Shown here: positions 33,139-45,417 of the stretch, piece by piece
How positions within the stretch are numbered: position 1 is the stretch's first letter
Layout of the letters: every line of letters starts with the position of its first letter
From: Linum tenue
Lineage: Eukaryota > Streptophyta > Magnoliopsida > Malpighiales > Linaceae
DNA length: 64,000 nt
NCBI GenBank assembly: GCA_946122785.1
Contig: CAMGYJ010000008.1
Coordinates: 4,489,742-4,553,741, forward strand
Direction: 5' to 3'
Made by a program: the position numbers and the translations under genes
The notes under the pieces: model-generated
What the model was told of the DNA's origin: nothing
What the model saw: the letters and a program-made list of their open reading frames with translations, nothing else
Database searches by the model: none

Positions 33139-34711
33139 TAGGGATGCAATTTTACTCATACCCATGAGTATTTTACTATCCAACCCAATTTGGTTGGATA
33201 TGAAATCCAAATAGATGGATATGAGTAGAGTTTGATGGGTTTGTACCCATACCCATTTACTTGGGTTAGGTTGGGTTTTTAACAAATGGGTTTGGGTTTG
33301 TACCCATGCCCAAATGCAAATTACAATTTGGTATCTAAACTAAATAGATATGCAAATTTGGTACCTAAAATTAATTTTTTTGCATATAAGTTCTCAAAAT
33401 ATTAATGGAAAATTACATTTTAGTAACTAAAATTTTTTGGTCTTACATTTTGGTACCTAAACTTTTCAAGTTTTACAAATAGGCCTACTTTTTGTAGGTG
33501 TAGTTAAAACACTCTAAGTAAATGGATATTCATATCCAACCCATATTCATTTAGATTATGGAAGCAATATTCATACATTACCCAAACCCATCTACAACTA
33601 CAAACCCCCAAATTCATATGCACTTCACCCGGAAAAAATCCCAAAATACAGTTTTAAAAAAAATTCCAAAATACACGCGTTATAAAAAAATTTCCCAAAA
33701 TACACATGTTTGGGCATCACCGCTGTTGTCAACCGCAGTGAATGCATTCACCGCGGCAGACCAAAGCGGTGAATGCATCACCGCGGTTGACGGCCGCGGT
33801 GAATGCCTGACGTAACACTGAAACTTCAAACAAACGTAACTTTGCGCTCGGTTATCCGATTGTAGCGAATTTTTTTTTGATTCCATATAACTTTTCAAGA
33901 TATTTCAATCAGAAACAAGACTTCATCCCCAAAAAAAATCATTTGCTACCCCGAACGAGCAATTTTTCGATTTTAACAAACTTTGGAAGATCATAACTTT
34001 GTGCTCCACAATCCGAATGTCATGAAACTTTTTTTGATTTTGCATAACTTTTGAATTACTACAACTTTTATTATAACCATAATTTTGGAAAGTATGTGGA
34101 TTGTTGAAAAGTAAAGGCAAAGTTATTCCCAAAATCCCGTACACCCAAAAATACTTCTTTTTTAAAAAATTATTTCCTAGTCAAAGTTGTAGTTCTTAAA
34201 AAGTTATGCAAAATCAAAAAAAAACTTTATGACGTTCGGATTGAGGAGCTAAAAGTTATGTCCTTCCAAAGTTTGGAAAAATCGAAAAATTGCTCGTTCG
34301 GGGTAACAAACAACATTTTTTTTAGATGAAGTCTTGTTGCAGATTGAAAGATCTTGAAAAGTTATATGGAATCAAAAAAAATTTCACTACAATCGGATAA
34401 CCGAGCGCAAAGTTACGTTTGTTTGAAGTTTCAGAGTTAAGTCGGGCATTCACTGCGGTTGGTCTGCCGCGGTGATGCATTCACCGCTTTGGTCTGCCGC
34501 GGTGAATGCATTCACTGCGGTTGACAACAGCGGTGATGCCCAAACATGCGTATTTTGGGAATTTTTTTTATAACGTGTGTATTTTGGGAATTTTTTTTAA
34601 AAACATGTATATTTTTGGAATTCATCCCACTTCACCCATACCCAACCCATTATGAATGAGTCTATTTGAATTTGGGTATAATTACTCATGGGTGGGTAAT
34701 TGCCATCCCTA
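33139..34711. mobile_element. hAT element, non-autonomous, with nested foldback
   Basis: Ends are TAGGGATGCAATT (left) and the complement of TAGGGATGGCAATT (right). Flanking 8-mers TTTGTTGT (33131-33138) and TTTATTGT (34712-34719) match at 7 of 8. Subterminal DNA is rich in ACCCATACCC / GGGTATGGGT motifs. No transposase is present. Almost two thirds of it is another element (33631-34627). Confidence 0.85.
33631..34627. mobile_element. Foldback element (Mutator-like, 10-bp TSD) nested in hAT
   Basis: Two arms of about 450 bp are inverted copies (about 33640-34085 and 34165-34620), so nearly the whole element can fold into a hairpin. A perfect 10-bp duplication CACTTCACCC lies at 33621-33630 and 34628-34637. 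Near each end the arms carry palindromic GC-rich words such as GCGGTGAATGCATTCACCGC-like GTGAATGCATTCAC with ACCGCGGT. No coding capacity. Confidence 0.85.
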
Positions 34712-34934
34712 TTTATTGTCATATGATGAAAAATAAAACATGAATTTCTAAGGAAATCATTTGAAATTTACTACTTCAATTAGAGGTTTAGAATTAGAGT
34801 TCAGAATTTGAAATTTAGGGGTTTAGAGGTTTAATATTAGAATTCAGAATTTGAAATTTAGAGTTTAGAGTAATGCATGTGACCTCGTATTAATACATAC
34901 TAACCATTCAAACTCTATTCTTAAGGTCGGGTGT

Positions 34935-35053
34935 ATACACCATCGGCTGAAGCTCATTTGATAAAACCTTAAACGCGCGTTGGGTTCGAAGCTGCATGGT
35001 ATCAGTGTATTGGGAATGTATTAATTTGCAGTGGCTAATAAGACTTTTTTTTT
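34935..35053 (+). repeat. tRNA-derived SINE-like sequence
   Basis: GGCTGAAGCTCATTTGATAA fits a degenerate tRNA A box and GGGTTCGAAGCTGC (34982-34995) is a good B box, the two Pol III promoter parts, about 36 bp apart. The sequence runs on to a T9 run at 35045-35053. No target duplication was found, so this is a plausible SINE fragment rather than a demonstrated one. Confidence 0.45.
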
Positions 35054-35594
35054 CCCCAAGGCAAGCTCAAAGGGCATGGGACAAAAACTCGACACAATTA
35101 CAAGACTGACTCAAAACATATACGTTAATAAGACTACTTCGCCAGCATTGTCTTCTGTTCTCACAATAACAATCAAAACTCATTAACGGTTTGCAATTTG
35201 TGATTATTGACCAATATGTTGCATGAAATCGATTGTACGTGTGATTAGTATTTAAAATGTATATTATCACTAAGATGTGTAAATAATATGATGATGGCTT
35301 GAATTGAAAATCGTGTTATATGTATATTATTGTATATAATTTGTGACAATAGCCTTCAATCCCCGATATAGAAACAACTCAAACACTCCACCATGGAATC
35401 TCACCCATCAAAATCCCAGAGCTTTCACATCCAAACATCAGCAACGACCCATTCCAAATATCAAAGAACACACTATAATGCAGTTGCCTTCCTATAACTG
35501 GCAACTGTAATTTTTCATAAAACTTCGCAGCATACATAGAAGATTAGATTACACTTCCATGAAATTTGTCACAGTTACCTGTATGCACCCCTCC
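35054..35594. other. Intergenic / 3' flank of the MBL gene
   Basis: No gene supported. The part next to 35595 should be the 3' untranslated region and terminator of the minus-strand hydrolase gene; I see no distinctive polyadenylation signal. Confidence 0.4.
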
Positions 35595-38500
35595 CTATTT
35601 GGAGATGAACTTGTTCCTTATAGAGCACGTGAGAGCAAAGCCAGCCACTGCTCCAGCAATAAGTAATTGCGGGGTGCTGCACTTTCTGTAGAATGATGAA
35701 ACACCAGTGGTGAGGTATATCAATGCCCATCTCGAGAAGAAATGTGCCCCGCAGCTCTTTTCAAACCTTCCCATTGAAAACCCCTACAGTTTGTTTAGCA
35801 ATGCCCCCAATCATTGTCGGCTCAAAAAACGGGACAACATTAAACACAAAAAAAGTGCTGGTGTCTGTTTCCACTTGTACATGTAAACTGAAAAGCAAAA
35901 ATCTCTAAATTGCTTACCTCAGGCAACTTGCCTTGCTCAGCCAAATGAGCCACATGAAGCCTCACATTTGATGCAGCAGGAATCCAAAAAGCTCGATCTA
36001 CTCCAGAGTATACTTTAGCGACTATGTCAATCAGTGTCTTGCTTCCCATCTCTATAGCTTTCAATATCGAAGCTTCTCTACTTCGACGGTTCCTGAGTAA
36101 AAGAGATCAAATGATGCTGAGGATACAGTACACTGAAGTGACAACGAATCGAAGCTGGATTGACATGCAGTTAATGGATTTAGATATATATACTCTCAGT
36201 TATAACTGATTCTTGGCCATGACAAGAGCAAGATTGTCCTCTGCAACGACAAATATAAAGGAGTGCCCTCAAAATGAGATCAGACTACCACATGTGAAAT
36301 AATGGCAAGCGATTTCCTTACTTGAGATAACCACAGAGCATGTTCTTTGGCCACAAATTGACTCTCCCATGCATCGGAATCAAAATGTTGGGAGACAGGT
36401 CAATAAATTTGTAAGTTGAATGGAAGTAGTCCTGCATATACCAAAAAAAAAAAAGCTTCATTATATCTAAGAAGTTAGCTTACAAGTGCCACTTTCAAAA
36501 GGACAAGGTTCCAAAGTCACAGAAGTGTGTGCTATTATGTCAGGATGACGCTATTCCATCATGGTATCCCTTTCTTTAGGACCATACATTAGCATCAAGC
36601 AACATATTACAAATGTAATTGAGCTTTATCATGTCTTATTCCGGCAATGACAAGTCTACCATGTCAAGAGCTATAGCAAAGGGAAAAAGACTTGATAGAT
36701 GGCATGAAGGAAAGAAGAGGAAATATCAACATTATCTCTAAGACCAAGAATAATCAACTTACCGTCATATTTCCACCAGATGTGATGTCCAAAACAGCAC
36801 TTCCTTGACTGAAAGACCCAGAAAAGAGGAAATCAAATTTTACTACACCCATGCATACTAGTCAAGCTAGAATTATTTCTCAATCCACATATTGGAATTG
36901 CTTAAATAAGATTATATTATTTGGACCAAGTGCTGTTTCTTGTTGACCAAAACTCAAGACTTCCTTCAATGAAAGAAGTCTCAAGTGAAATCCCTTACCC
37001 CACACAATGATCACCTACAATCAACGAATGAGTATTGACATGAAGCAGTGCCGTATGACCATCTGTGTGCCCCTACAAATGTACCAAGACATAAGAGCTA
37101 AACACTATCTAATGTTGATCAAAATTTCAATTATGAATTCCGAGCTTGCATATTATGGGACAGAATCTATGAATAATTTTTCTGAGAAACAGACATGCAG
37201 CTTTTATGAAGCGCCATTAGCTGGAGTAAAACATGCTCGGTGATGAAATGTGTCTACCACACTGAAAGCATAGTCTTGTTTTCTCAACCAATGAGAACTC
37301 TGGTGTTCCAAGCTACTTAGACATGTTGCAGTCTGAATCAAAGCACACATATGGCTAAATTACCGGAGCAAAAACAACTTTCAATCTTTGATCACCAATG
37401 AGAATGTCTTCTCCTCCACAAACTGAAGTATAGTCACGGGACCAGTCATCTGCAGTCAAGTCACACAAATGCAAAGAGAGAGAGAGAGCATAAGTTACAG
37501 AACGGTTCAGAACTCTGCCGTAAGAAGAGCGGCAGAAATATGAAAGGAGAAATGTGAAGTTTTTCTTACAGACGACCTCTCTTAATTCTTCGCATTGTGT
37601 TCTCATGTGCAAATAACTTAGCATCAGGCTTGCATTTTTGGATTATGGAGAGACCTATAAGAGGAGAAATAATAGTTAAAATGGATAAGTGACTTACAGA
37701 ATATATAGCTCTATTATTTGAACTATCCATACTAAATGTTGAGAACTTAATGATCAATATAAACAAGAATTATAGAAGGTCCTAGGTGTTCGAAAAAACA
37801 AATATATCCAACAAGTGATTTAGCAATACTTAATTCATATGGAGTACTAATTCAGTGGATATCTGCATTGTAAGTGAAGAGAGACAAATGGTAATATTTC
37901 TATGCGTAGTATTTATTTATTTATTTATTCAATTTCTGTGCATACCTTACCATCAACATGGTCAGGATGGTGATGAGTCACAAAGACGATTAATTTTCCG
38001 GAAAGAGCAGCAACAATTTTCAGTAGCTGATCAAGCAAGCAACAACCAAGATAAATCAAAAACATCAAACTTGCCAGGCAATTCATAAGGTATCGGCTAG
38101 TAGCCGACAATCAATTGGATAGCTTCGGATGCTTACAGCTGGCACACAATATAACATGTGGTCTTTATTTCTTCCTATCTAACTTAATAGAATTAAACCA
38201 ATCAGATCAAAATTCAAGGTCAAACTGCTCCTGTTGTGGACACTAGAAGCTATCAACAACGACTGTGTTCGCATAGTATAAGAACCCAGTCAAGAGATTC
38301 AATTCATTCAACTATGTTGGCACTTGGGACAAAGATTTGGGTAAAGAAATTTACACCTTACTCTGCATGAGAGACAAAAAAAAAATTGCAGTCTGAACTT
38401 TCCCATAGGCAGCTATATAGCATTTTGTAAAAACAAATACCGAATGGCATTTTGAATATGAAAATGGAAGTATTCGGTGGACTGGGATGAAGGAGTTATA

Positions 38501-40359
38501 GCATAGATTGAAGGTCTCAGACAAACTAAAACAAACTAAAGGGTAATTCTACTCTTTTGTTCGGGCACTCTTATAATAGAACTTACTCCGGAGACACAGT
38601 TAACCAACTGAGAAGACCAAAAGACCTCTTAATATGAGGTTTAAAGTATAAAAAAAAAAGCTTCAAAGGTTGCTCACTTTGACAGCATATCTAATATCTC
38701 GCCAAAACATTCCAACAACAGATAATCATGCAGAGCATACTGTGTTTTCTGCCAACAGATTAATTACAAGGCATATATCCATTAACCTTACCCTTCGATA
38801 AAAAAAATTCAATGTTCATACCAGATAAAACCGATCACTAGTTGTGTTGCATGAATGTATCTAAGACATATAAAGGATATAAATAGATAAAATGAAAGCC
38901 TCAAGAAAATTAAATCAGTGTCTGAGTCCTCAGATGATTGCTAGCATTATCAAATTGACATAGTCTGACATGTTTGCGGTACAATTTTGCATAAGCATTT
39001 ATTTCATGATCTGTTAACCAAGAAACAGTGCATACCTCCTCATGAACATTAGTATGGCACCCTGGATCCACTATCAAAACATCTCCAGATATAGCAGACC
39101 TAGTGTCCTTGAATTCACCAGAAACATTTGCAGGTGCAAATATAATCATGTTTGTTGTAAGAAAAGGTTTTGCTGTCCTACTTTTCATTGGAACGAGAAT
39201 TACCCCTGGAGGGTACTCCTGCAAGTTACAAACATTGATTGTTTCAGAGAAAAGCATGAAAAGCAGCATCTGAAACAAAATGGTCGAACTTCTATTCTAG
39301 GAACGTAATAGTGGGATTTTACATCCTTCCGGGAGATCTCGTCCAGCTCAAAGGACACCACGATCCACACAAAAAACAAAGCACTGACACAGTTGACCAT
39401 CACCCTAGACCAAGAGAGCATCTGAGCTTTAATTTTCTTAATTCTCAAGCCAACTAAAAATTCATAAAACATAAATGCTTCAAGCTAAAATCGTCATCAA
39501 ACAAACCTGGTAATGCAGGTTGGTGTGAACTTTCTTCCCTGACAACCGTGATGATTCATTTACAAGACCCACTGCGGCTAAGGTCCCAACACGAACATTA
39601 TCCGGTTTTACATCATGAAGTAAACTCAGACAGCTTTCTACAGACATCCACTTGCAGAGATCTGCAACACAGATAATGCTAGTGTTCAGAATGTGGTTCA
39701 TTGTTCATATTTATAATGCAAACACAGAAAATGCAAACAACCCAGTTCATGAGCGTCCATATCAATTAAATTCCGAGTACGATATATTGCTTTGGAATAC
39801 AAAATTGATTAATCAACACCAGAGACTAAAAAGTATTCACTTGAAACGCTGCAAAACAAACCTGGTAAGTCCGAGTCACCCCGAGTTAACTCGCCAACTA
39901 TATAGATAGTACGAACGGGCAAACCAGGGCCAAACTCAGGTTCCACTACGAATTTCGAAACCCTCCACGCTCCAATATCGCTCACCTTGAAACCTACTTG
40001 CCCCAGCACCTGAGAAATTAATCGAATAACTGAACAGATAGAGAAATGGGAACGAGAGGAATGCGTAGAAGTTTGGCGAAGAATTCATAGCTCACTCTAT
40101 CAATAGCAGCGTCGAGGTCAAAGTTCCTGAAATCGATCGTCTCAGAGAACGACTGGAGACCTTCGATCACTGCTCCATGCTCCAGTACAGCTTCCAGACG
40201 GTTGAGCTTGGTCGACGGCAAGTCCCACAGATCAGAATCCAACAAAGAATCGTATTCTTCATCGTTGAATTTGGGAGGGGGAGTTTGCCTGACAAGGATG
40301 AACTCGCTATTGTCGGATGCGTCGCTTTTGAGGATCAAAGCGAGAATGTGAGTGGCCAT
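35595..40359 (-). CDS. Metallo-beta-lactamase-fold hydrolase (LACTB2-like), 12 exons
   Basis: Exons on the minus strand: 40359-40096, 40009-39862, 39661-39507, 39218-39036, 38026-37951, 37654-37577, 37449-37364, 37072-36999, 36808-36763, 36431-36322, 36092-35918, 35783-35595. They total 1584 bp, exactly 528 codons, which supports the model. The N-terminal third (ILALILKSDASDNSEFILVRQTPPPKF) looks Nudix-like. The MBL core follows: HHHPDHVD (HxHxDH metal motif, exon 5), PGHTDGHT (exon 8), VGDH (bridging Asp) and IPMHGR (exon 10), so all expected metal ligands are present. The last exon has a hydrophobic stretch LLIAGAVAGFAL that could be a membrane anchor. Plants have single proteins of this type of similar length; the substrate is not established. 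The exon 6 donor reads GTCGTC, a weak site chosen because it keeps the frame (a GTAAGA lies 5 bp further but breaks it). The start is the first ATG in the homologous frame. Confidence 0.9.
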
Positions 40360-40666
40360 TCTGGTGACCGGAGAAGATGCCGGGAGAAGCAATGTCAAAC
40401 GCGACCGGAGTTGGACTTTCGGGACTGGGCAAAGTTAGTTTCGAGCTTTTCTATGAAATTCACACGTGTGACGTGTGTAACGAGTTTTTTATTATTATTT
40501 ATATTTAAAATAAATAGTTTTCAGGCGGTGGTGCCAACTTTTTGCGAGGATCCCAGAGAAGCAGCAAAAGTAGTATATCACTCCTTGAACCTTCACATAC
40601 TTACTGTTTAGTCCTTTGATTTACATTACTCAAATGTCTCAATTCTAAAAAACGGAACAGAAACTT

Positions 40667-40931
40667 CTTCGTTTGGATGAGGAATTGTAACGGATCAATT
40701 TGACACAATTGTCTCATTTTGAGACAATTGTACCAAATTGTCTCGTTTGCCACCAAAAATTTTGGATGGATCAATCTGTCTGGGATATTTTGAATTGATC
40801 CGTTTTGAGTCAATTTCAATTACCTGGGGTGGAGGTAGATAATTCGAATTGACACATTTTAATTGCCTCGTTTATAAAACGAGACAATTGATCAAATTGA
40901 CTCATTTCTAGATTGATCCATCCAAACTACC
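40667..40931. mobile_element. MITE-like inverted repeat (GTTTGGATG ends)
   Basis: The left side GTTTGGATGAGGAATTGTAA and the right side, whose complement begins GGTAGTTTGGATGGATCAAT, face each other. Internal ATTGTCTC/GAGACAAT and GATCAATTTGA/TCAAATTGATC words are inverted. No target duplication could be fixed. Confidence 0.4.
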
Positions 40932-40949
40932 CCTAAATTTAGGGCATTG

Positions 40950-41754
40950 CTATTTGTCGCCCTAAAATATCCTATTCGTCGCCCTAACTTTTATTAAAAT
41001 GACTCAAATATCCTTGCCTTCTTCTACCTCCTCCTTGCCTTCCACCGAGTCTCTTCTCTCTTTCTTATCATCGGTACAGGTCAGGAATTCGTCCCATGCT
41101 CGCCGGAGACAGAGTTTCAACACGTCTGGCATCTGAAAAAAGAAACAAAAAAATAACTAAACCTAAACATTCTTCCTCATTCGTGTCCTTCCTTTTGTTC
41201 GGTACATAAGAATCCGGCAGTAATAGTAGGGAAGCGGCGGTGGGCATTGGGCCGGAGAGAAGATTTCTCAGCATTAGAAGTGTAGGACAGAGGCGGCCTC
41301 CTTGCGCAATCCGTTTACCCTTTTTCCCTTGCTTTCAATTATTCCAACAGTTCTTAATTACTTTTGATTGAGAATTATTCCAACTGTTGCCTGATTTCAG
41401 CTTCCATGACAACTGCACCAAGGCAAAAAAAAAAAAATTTGAAACTAGAGAAGAAGAATCATCACCATCAAAGCTCGTGTAAGGGAACTTGAGAAATAGG
41501 ATTACTTTTATTTTGTCATTTTTGGAATTTAGTCATATATACTCTTCTTCCTTCTCCTGCTTGGGATCGACTCCGACAGTAGAAGCAAAGCACCGGCGGA
41601 GATCGGGTTGAGGTGGGCGGCTCCGATAGAAAATTTTGACAGTGACAGCAGCGGCCGCAAGACAAAAATTAGCAGGGATCGGAGGACGGAGGGTAAGAGT
41701 GTCAATTTGGTACATTTTAGGGCGATAAAATTTGAATTTTAGGGCGACGAATAG
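40950..41754. mobile_element. MITE-like element with CTATTCGTCGCCCTAAAA ends
   Basis: CTATTTGTCGCCCTAAAA and TATTCGTCGCCCTAA at the left are inverted at the right as TTTTAGGGCGATAAAA and TTAGGGCGACGAATAG. Similar 16-mers (taaatttagggcattg at 40934 and taaatttattgcattg at 41763) lie near both ends, but the right one is 8 bp off the inverted repeat. Short frames inside are not genes. Confidence 0.5.
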
Positions 41755-41939
41755 AGATTCAGTAAATTTATTGCATTGTCCCTTCATGGCATGTTTGGTC
41801 CATGCTCGCTCCCAAGATCTTCTTAATCATATTTCAATGATGGTTTTTGCTGGTTTTGGCCGTTTTTATTGGATGGGTCATTCCCGTATTGAACTATTCA
41901 TTTTTGGCATTGTAAATATAATTCATGGGGAATTTTATA

Positions 41940-42221
41940 ATGCTATATAGTATTGGTGTTATAGATTTTTGTCTTTATTGTACAACTTGAAATTGTATTT
42001 TTAACGTTATGGTACAAACATCAGATTGTACCTATACTTTTTGTACAACTTCTTTTATGGTACAACTTGAACTTGTACATTTATGTGATGGTACAACTTC
42101 AAGTTGTGAAGTTGTGTCATATCATAATTGTACAAATTCCTTTATAGTACAACCTGAACTTATATATTTAACGTTATGGTACAACTTCAAGTTGTACAAT
42201 AAAGCACCAATACTATATAGC
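41940..42221. mobile_element. MITE with ATGCTATATAG ends (copy 2)
   Basis: Near-perfect inverted ends ATGCTATATAGTATTGGTG lie at both sides, and the interior has repeated GTACAACTT / AAGTTGTAC motifs, as in 19241-19517. Ends plus a few flanking bases read TTATAATGC and TTATTATGC, so a short A/T target is likely. Non-coding. Confidence 0.7.
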
Positions 42222-42801
42222 ATAATAAAAGTGTTCAATTCATATACTTTAAGTAATCTTATTTGATTAAGCTTTTAGTTGATAGAAAGAAATTATTAAC
42301 TGTCTTTTATTTTGGTATTCCCCATGCTATTATTAAGGGATGACCATGGGTGAAGTAATGGTTCAATAATTGTTGACTTGGATTATTTTGAGTCCCCCTG
42401 AGGGTTGATAGTCTAATTGCTTGCAAATTGTACCCAATTTTAGAGCTCTGAATTCATTATGTTATGTTTAATTGTTTATCGCTTTATGATCCGTGATAAA
42501 AAAAAATTGTTTATATTTCGAATTTGGGACAATAAGAAAAAAGTTTGATTCCTAATTTGGAATAATGAGACAGTGTTAGTGCAATTCGGAGTATTCTGTA
42601 AAAGTCTAGGGATCACTACGAAACTTTTTTAAGGAGGGGTATTGTTGAACTTTTGCTAAAGATGATTGCCGAGCACCCTTAACCAGCAAGAAAAGCGAAG
42701 AAAGCACAAGAAACCAAGCAAGGAACCAGATCTAGGGTTCTTCTTCCATCAACTGCCTGAAATCCAATTCTCTCCCTGTTTGTTTTCCCTGCTACGCAGA
42801 G

Positions 42802-43194
42802 ATGGCACTCGAGTGGGTCGTGCTTGGGTACGCAGCGGGCGCGGAGGCGATCATGGTCCTCCTGCTAACAATCCCGGGCCTCGACGGACTGCGGAAGGGA
42901 CTGATCGCCGTGACTCGCAACCTCCTGAAGCCGTTCTTGTCGGTGGTCCCGTTCTGCCTGTTTCTGCTGATGGATATCTACTGGAAGTACGAGACCCGGC
43001 CGAGCTGTGACGGCGATTCGTGCAGCCCGAGCGAGCAGCTCCGCCACCAGAAATCAATCATGAAGAGCCAGAGGAACGCCCTGTTGATCGCCGCGGCGCT
43101 GATCTTCTATTGGCTGCTTTACTCCGTCACCAATCTCGTCGTCAAGATCGAGCAGCTGAATCAGCGCGTCGAGAGGCTCAAGAGCAAGGAGTGA
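42802..43194 (+). CDS. BAP31-like ER membrane protein, 130 aa
   Basis: A single uninterrupted exon encodes 130 residues. BAP31/Yet-family proteins sit in the ER membrane and help sort and control export of membrane proteins. Three membrane segments are visible: about residues 5-24 (VVLGYAAGAEAIMVLLLTI), 42-60 (LKPFLSVVPFCLFLLMDIY) and 94-115 (LLIAAALIFYWLLYSVTNLV). The loop SPSEQLRHQKSIMKSQRNALL before the third segment is the family's conserved block. The end KIEQLNQRVERLKSKE is a short coiled coil, much shorter than in animal BAP31 and without a KKxx retrieval signal; plants have short forms of this length. The codons are GC-rich compared with the flanks. The ATG is the first in frame after a purine-rich leader. 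Confidence 0.92.
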   Translation: MALEWVVLGYAAGAEAIMVLLLTIPGLDGLRKGLIAVTRNLLKPFLSVVPFCLFLLMDIYWKYETRPSCDGDSCSPSEQLRHQKSIMKSQRNALLIAAALIFYWLLYSVTNLVVKIEQLNQRVERLKSKE

Positions 43195-45366
43195 TGGAAT
43201 GTGCGCGGCGGTGGTGGTCGACGGCGAACAGCCAGATAAGTGCATTCTAGCAAAGTGGGTTCATCTATTTCTTTCTGCGATTTCCCGGTGTTTCCTTCTA
43301 TGATCGACTACTTGTGCTTTCACGGGCCCGTCCATCGTTTTGTAGACGCTTTTTAGTAATCGTGTTTGTAAGGTTTCCCATGGACCATTCAAATTCTGCT
43401 TTGTTGAATTTGATGGAAGGTTGAGCATTATGCTTAGGACAATACTATATAATAATAACTTTGGTTCTTTCCAATCGAATTTGTTCCCTTTCCTGCCTGA
43501 GTTCCTTGATTTCCTCTCCAAGTTTCAGCCCGTGAAGCATTAGTATTCGATTAAGCTGCAGTTCGTTTGATGGATTGTTGAATGCACTTCTTTACTCCAT
43601 GGTGAATATACCAGTCATGCTCATTTGAAAGCAACATTGATATGCATGTATCGATTTCCAGAGTTTCGGCTTGAGGCACTACTATTCAATTGTAACTGCT
43701 TGATCTTGTGTTCTGTTGTTGCCTTTAGCTCTAGAATAGATAGACTGACTTCCTTAATGCTCTAGGACGGGAAGAACAGATATACACATAGATAAGCACC
43801 CTCTCTGAGTCATTGTCTGTCTTACCAATGTCCCTAGAAAGTAGAAACCATGACAGTACAAGTCATTTTCATGACAACTTCTTGATGGTGGTTGGTGTAT
43901 ATGGACCTTTCTATGTTCTGTTCCCTCCGTAGTAGTTCTGTTAATTCTTGGCGAGACCACCATACATTCGCCCGGTCTGCTATTAAGAAAGGCAAGGCCA
44001 TTTTTGAAGTTATTTTCAAGCATAATCATGAATTTTGTGTTGCTACTTGAAGCAATATTAACCTCTGGTTAGGACTGTGATCTTTCATATATGTGCACTC
44101 TGTTATGTTGCTAGGAGGTGGAGGGGCAGAGATTGGGATTTGAAGAGTTAGATTAGTTGGTTGGATAGATAAATGCGGTTTGATGGATAGAATTAAGGGG
44201 TGATGGAAGTTGTCTGCTCGAGGATGATCTTTAGGTTTGGACACTTAGTAAAAGTACTTTTGAAGTGTAGTAAGTTACTTTGTCAGGGAAAGTTCCGAGT
44301 CTCCAGCAGAGTAACTGGAATTTATTCCAATATCGTAGTGTAATCATGAATGCAAAGGGTTGTCATTTGTCAAGCTCATGTGCCAAGCTGGAGGAAGAAT
44401 CCTCTCGGCTTGATGAACAGCTTGGTTTCTAGGCAAGTCTAGCTCCATAATTGGGGGAATCAAAAGTTGTTGGTTCGATTCTGCATTTTGGTTGCGGCAG
44501 CTTGCTGTTTGATTTCGTTTTGTTTAGGATTGTTGATTAGTCTGAGGGTAAGCATATCTTGTATGTAGTTGTTAGTCAGTCAGTCAGTGCTTTTTATCTT
44601 CCTTTTATTTCTACGTCGCCATTGTGATGAGTTAATGGCCTCATAATGAAATCTCGAGCTAGAATCGGGCTCTCGCTAATTCTTTGCCTACTGTTGAATT
44701 TTGAGGTCTCAAGACTCCAAATCTTGGTCGCGACTTGTTATTGAAATTTGGACCATTATAGCCATTTTGTCTATTTCCCTCAAAGTTATCTTAGATCGGT
44801 GTGTTCAACCAACCCAGATTGGCCGCACAGGAGCCTGGTTATTAGCCAACAATGGTGATACGTATTAACCCAAACCCGACCCCAAACCAAACCAAACCCT
44901 CAACCCACCTAGGCTATATTTTGTACTTAAAAGAGCTTAAGAATGACAATTTGAACCCGTCTCGCATAGTATTACCCGCCGTGATCCATTTGAACCCGTC
45001 TTGTAGAGTATTACTTGCCCCGATCCACACTTGGTGGGGACAAGAATGAGTATTGAGATAATCACCCGTTTGCCATCACTAGATCCATCTCAGCTAATTA
45101 TGTGAGCTAATTAGTTAGTTCACAAAGTGACTCGAGCATGTGAGTTATTAATCCATCTGCAAATAATCCAAACTGTAGTGTGTGATTCATGTTGGTGGAT
45201 CGTTGATCAAGAAAAATTATCTGCACTTAATTAAGTGGGTTGTGGGTGAATTGCGGGTCACTCGGATTACATGCTCTCTACTTTCCAATGGAAATGAGTT
45301 TTCTTGTTTATACTATTGACTAGTCATCATATTTCATAATTGTGTCGCACACTAATTATTGACTTC
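43195..45366. other. Intergenic, 3' of BAP31-like gene
   Basis: The first few hundred bases are presumably the BAP31-like 3' untranslated region. At 44860-45060 are AACCCAAACCCGACCCC-type repeats and 'gaacccgtct' doublets that look like the subterminal DNA of a decayed hAT, but no termini could be paired. No gene, RNA gene or other element is supported. Confidence 0.4.
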
Positions 45367-45417
45367 TTTTTTTTTTTTTACAAAAGATAATCTTATATTG
45401 ATCAAGAAAATAGATAG

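Larger units (their letters stand above)
40360..42801. other. Intergenic between divergent MBL and BAP31 genes
   Basis: This 2.4-kb gap separates the start of the minus-strand hydrolase from the plus-strand BAP31-like gene and must hold both promoters. It is largely filled with three MITE-like elements, listed separately. About 42650-42801 is purine-rich and GC-richer and is probably the BAP31 5' untranslated region. No other gene is supported. Confidence 0.5.
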
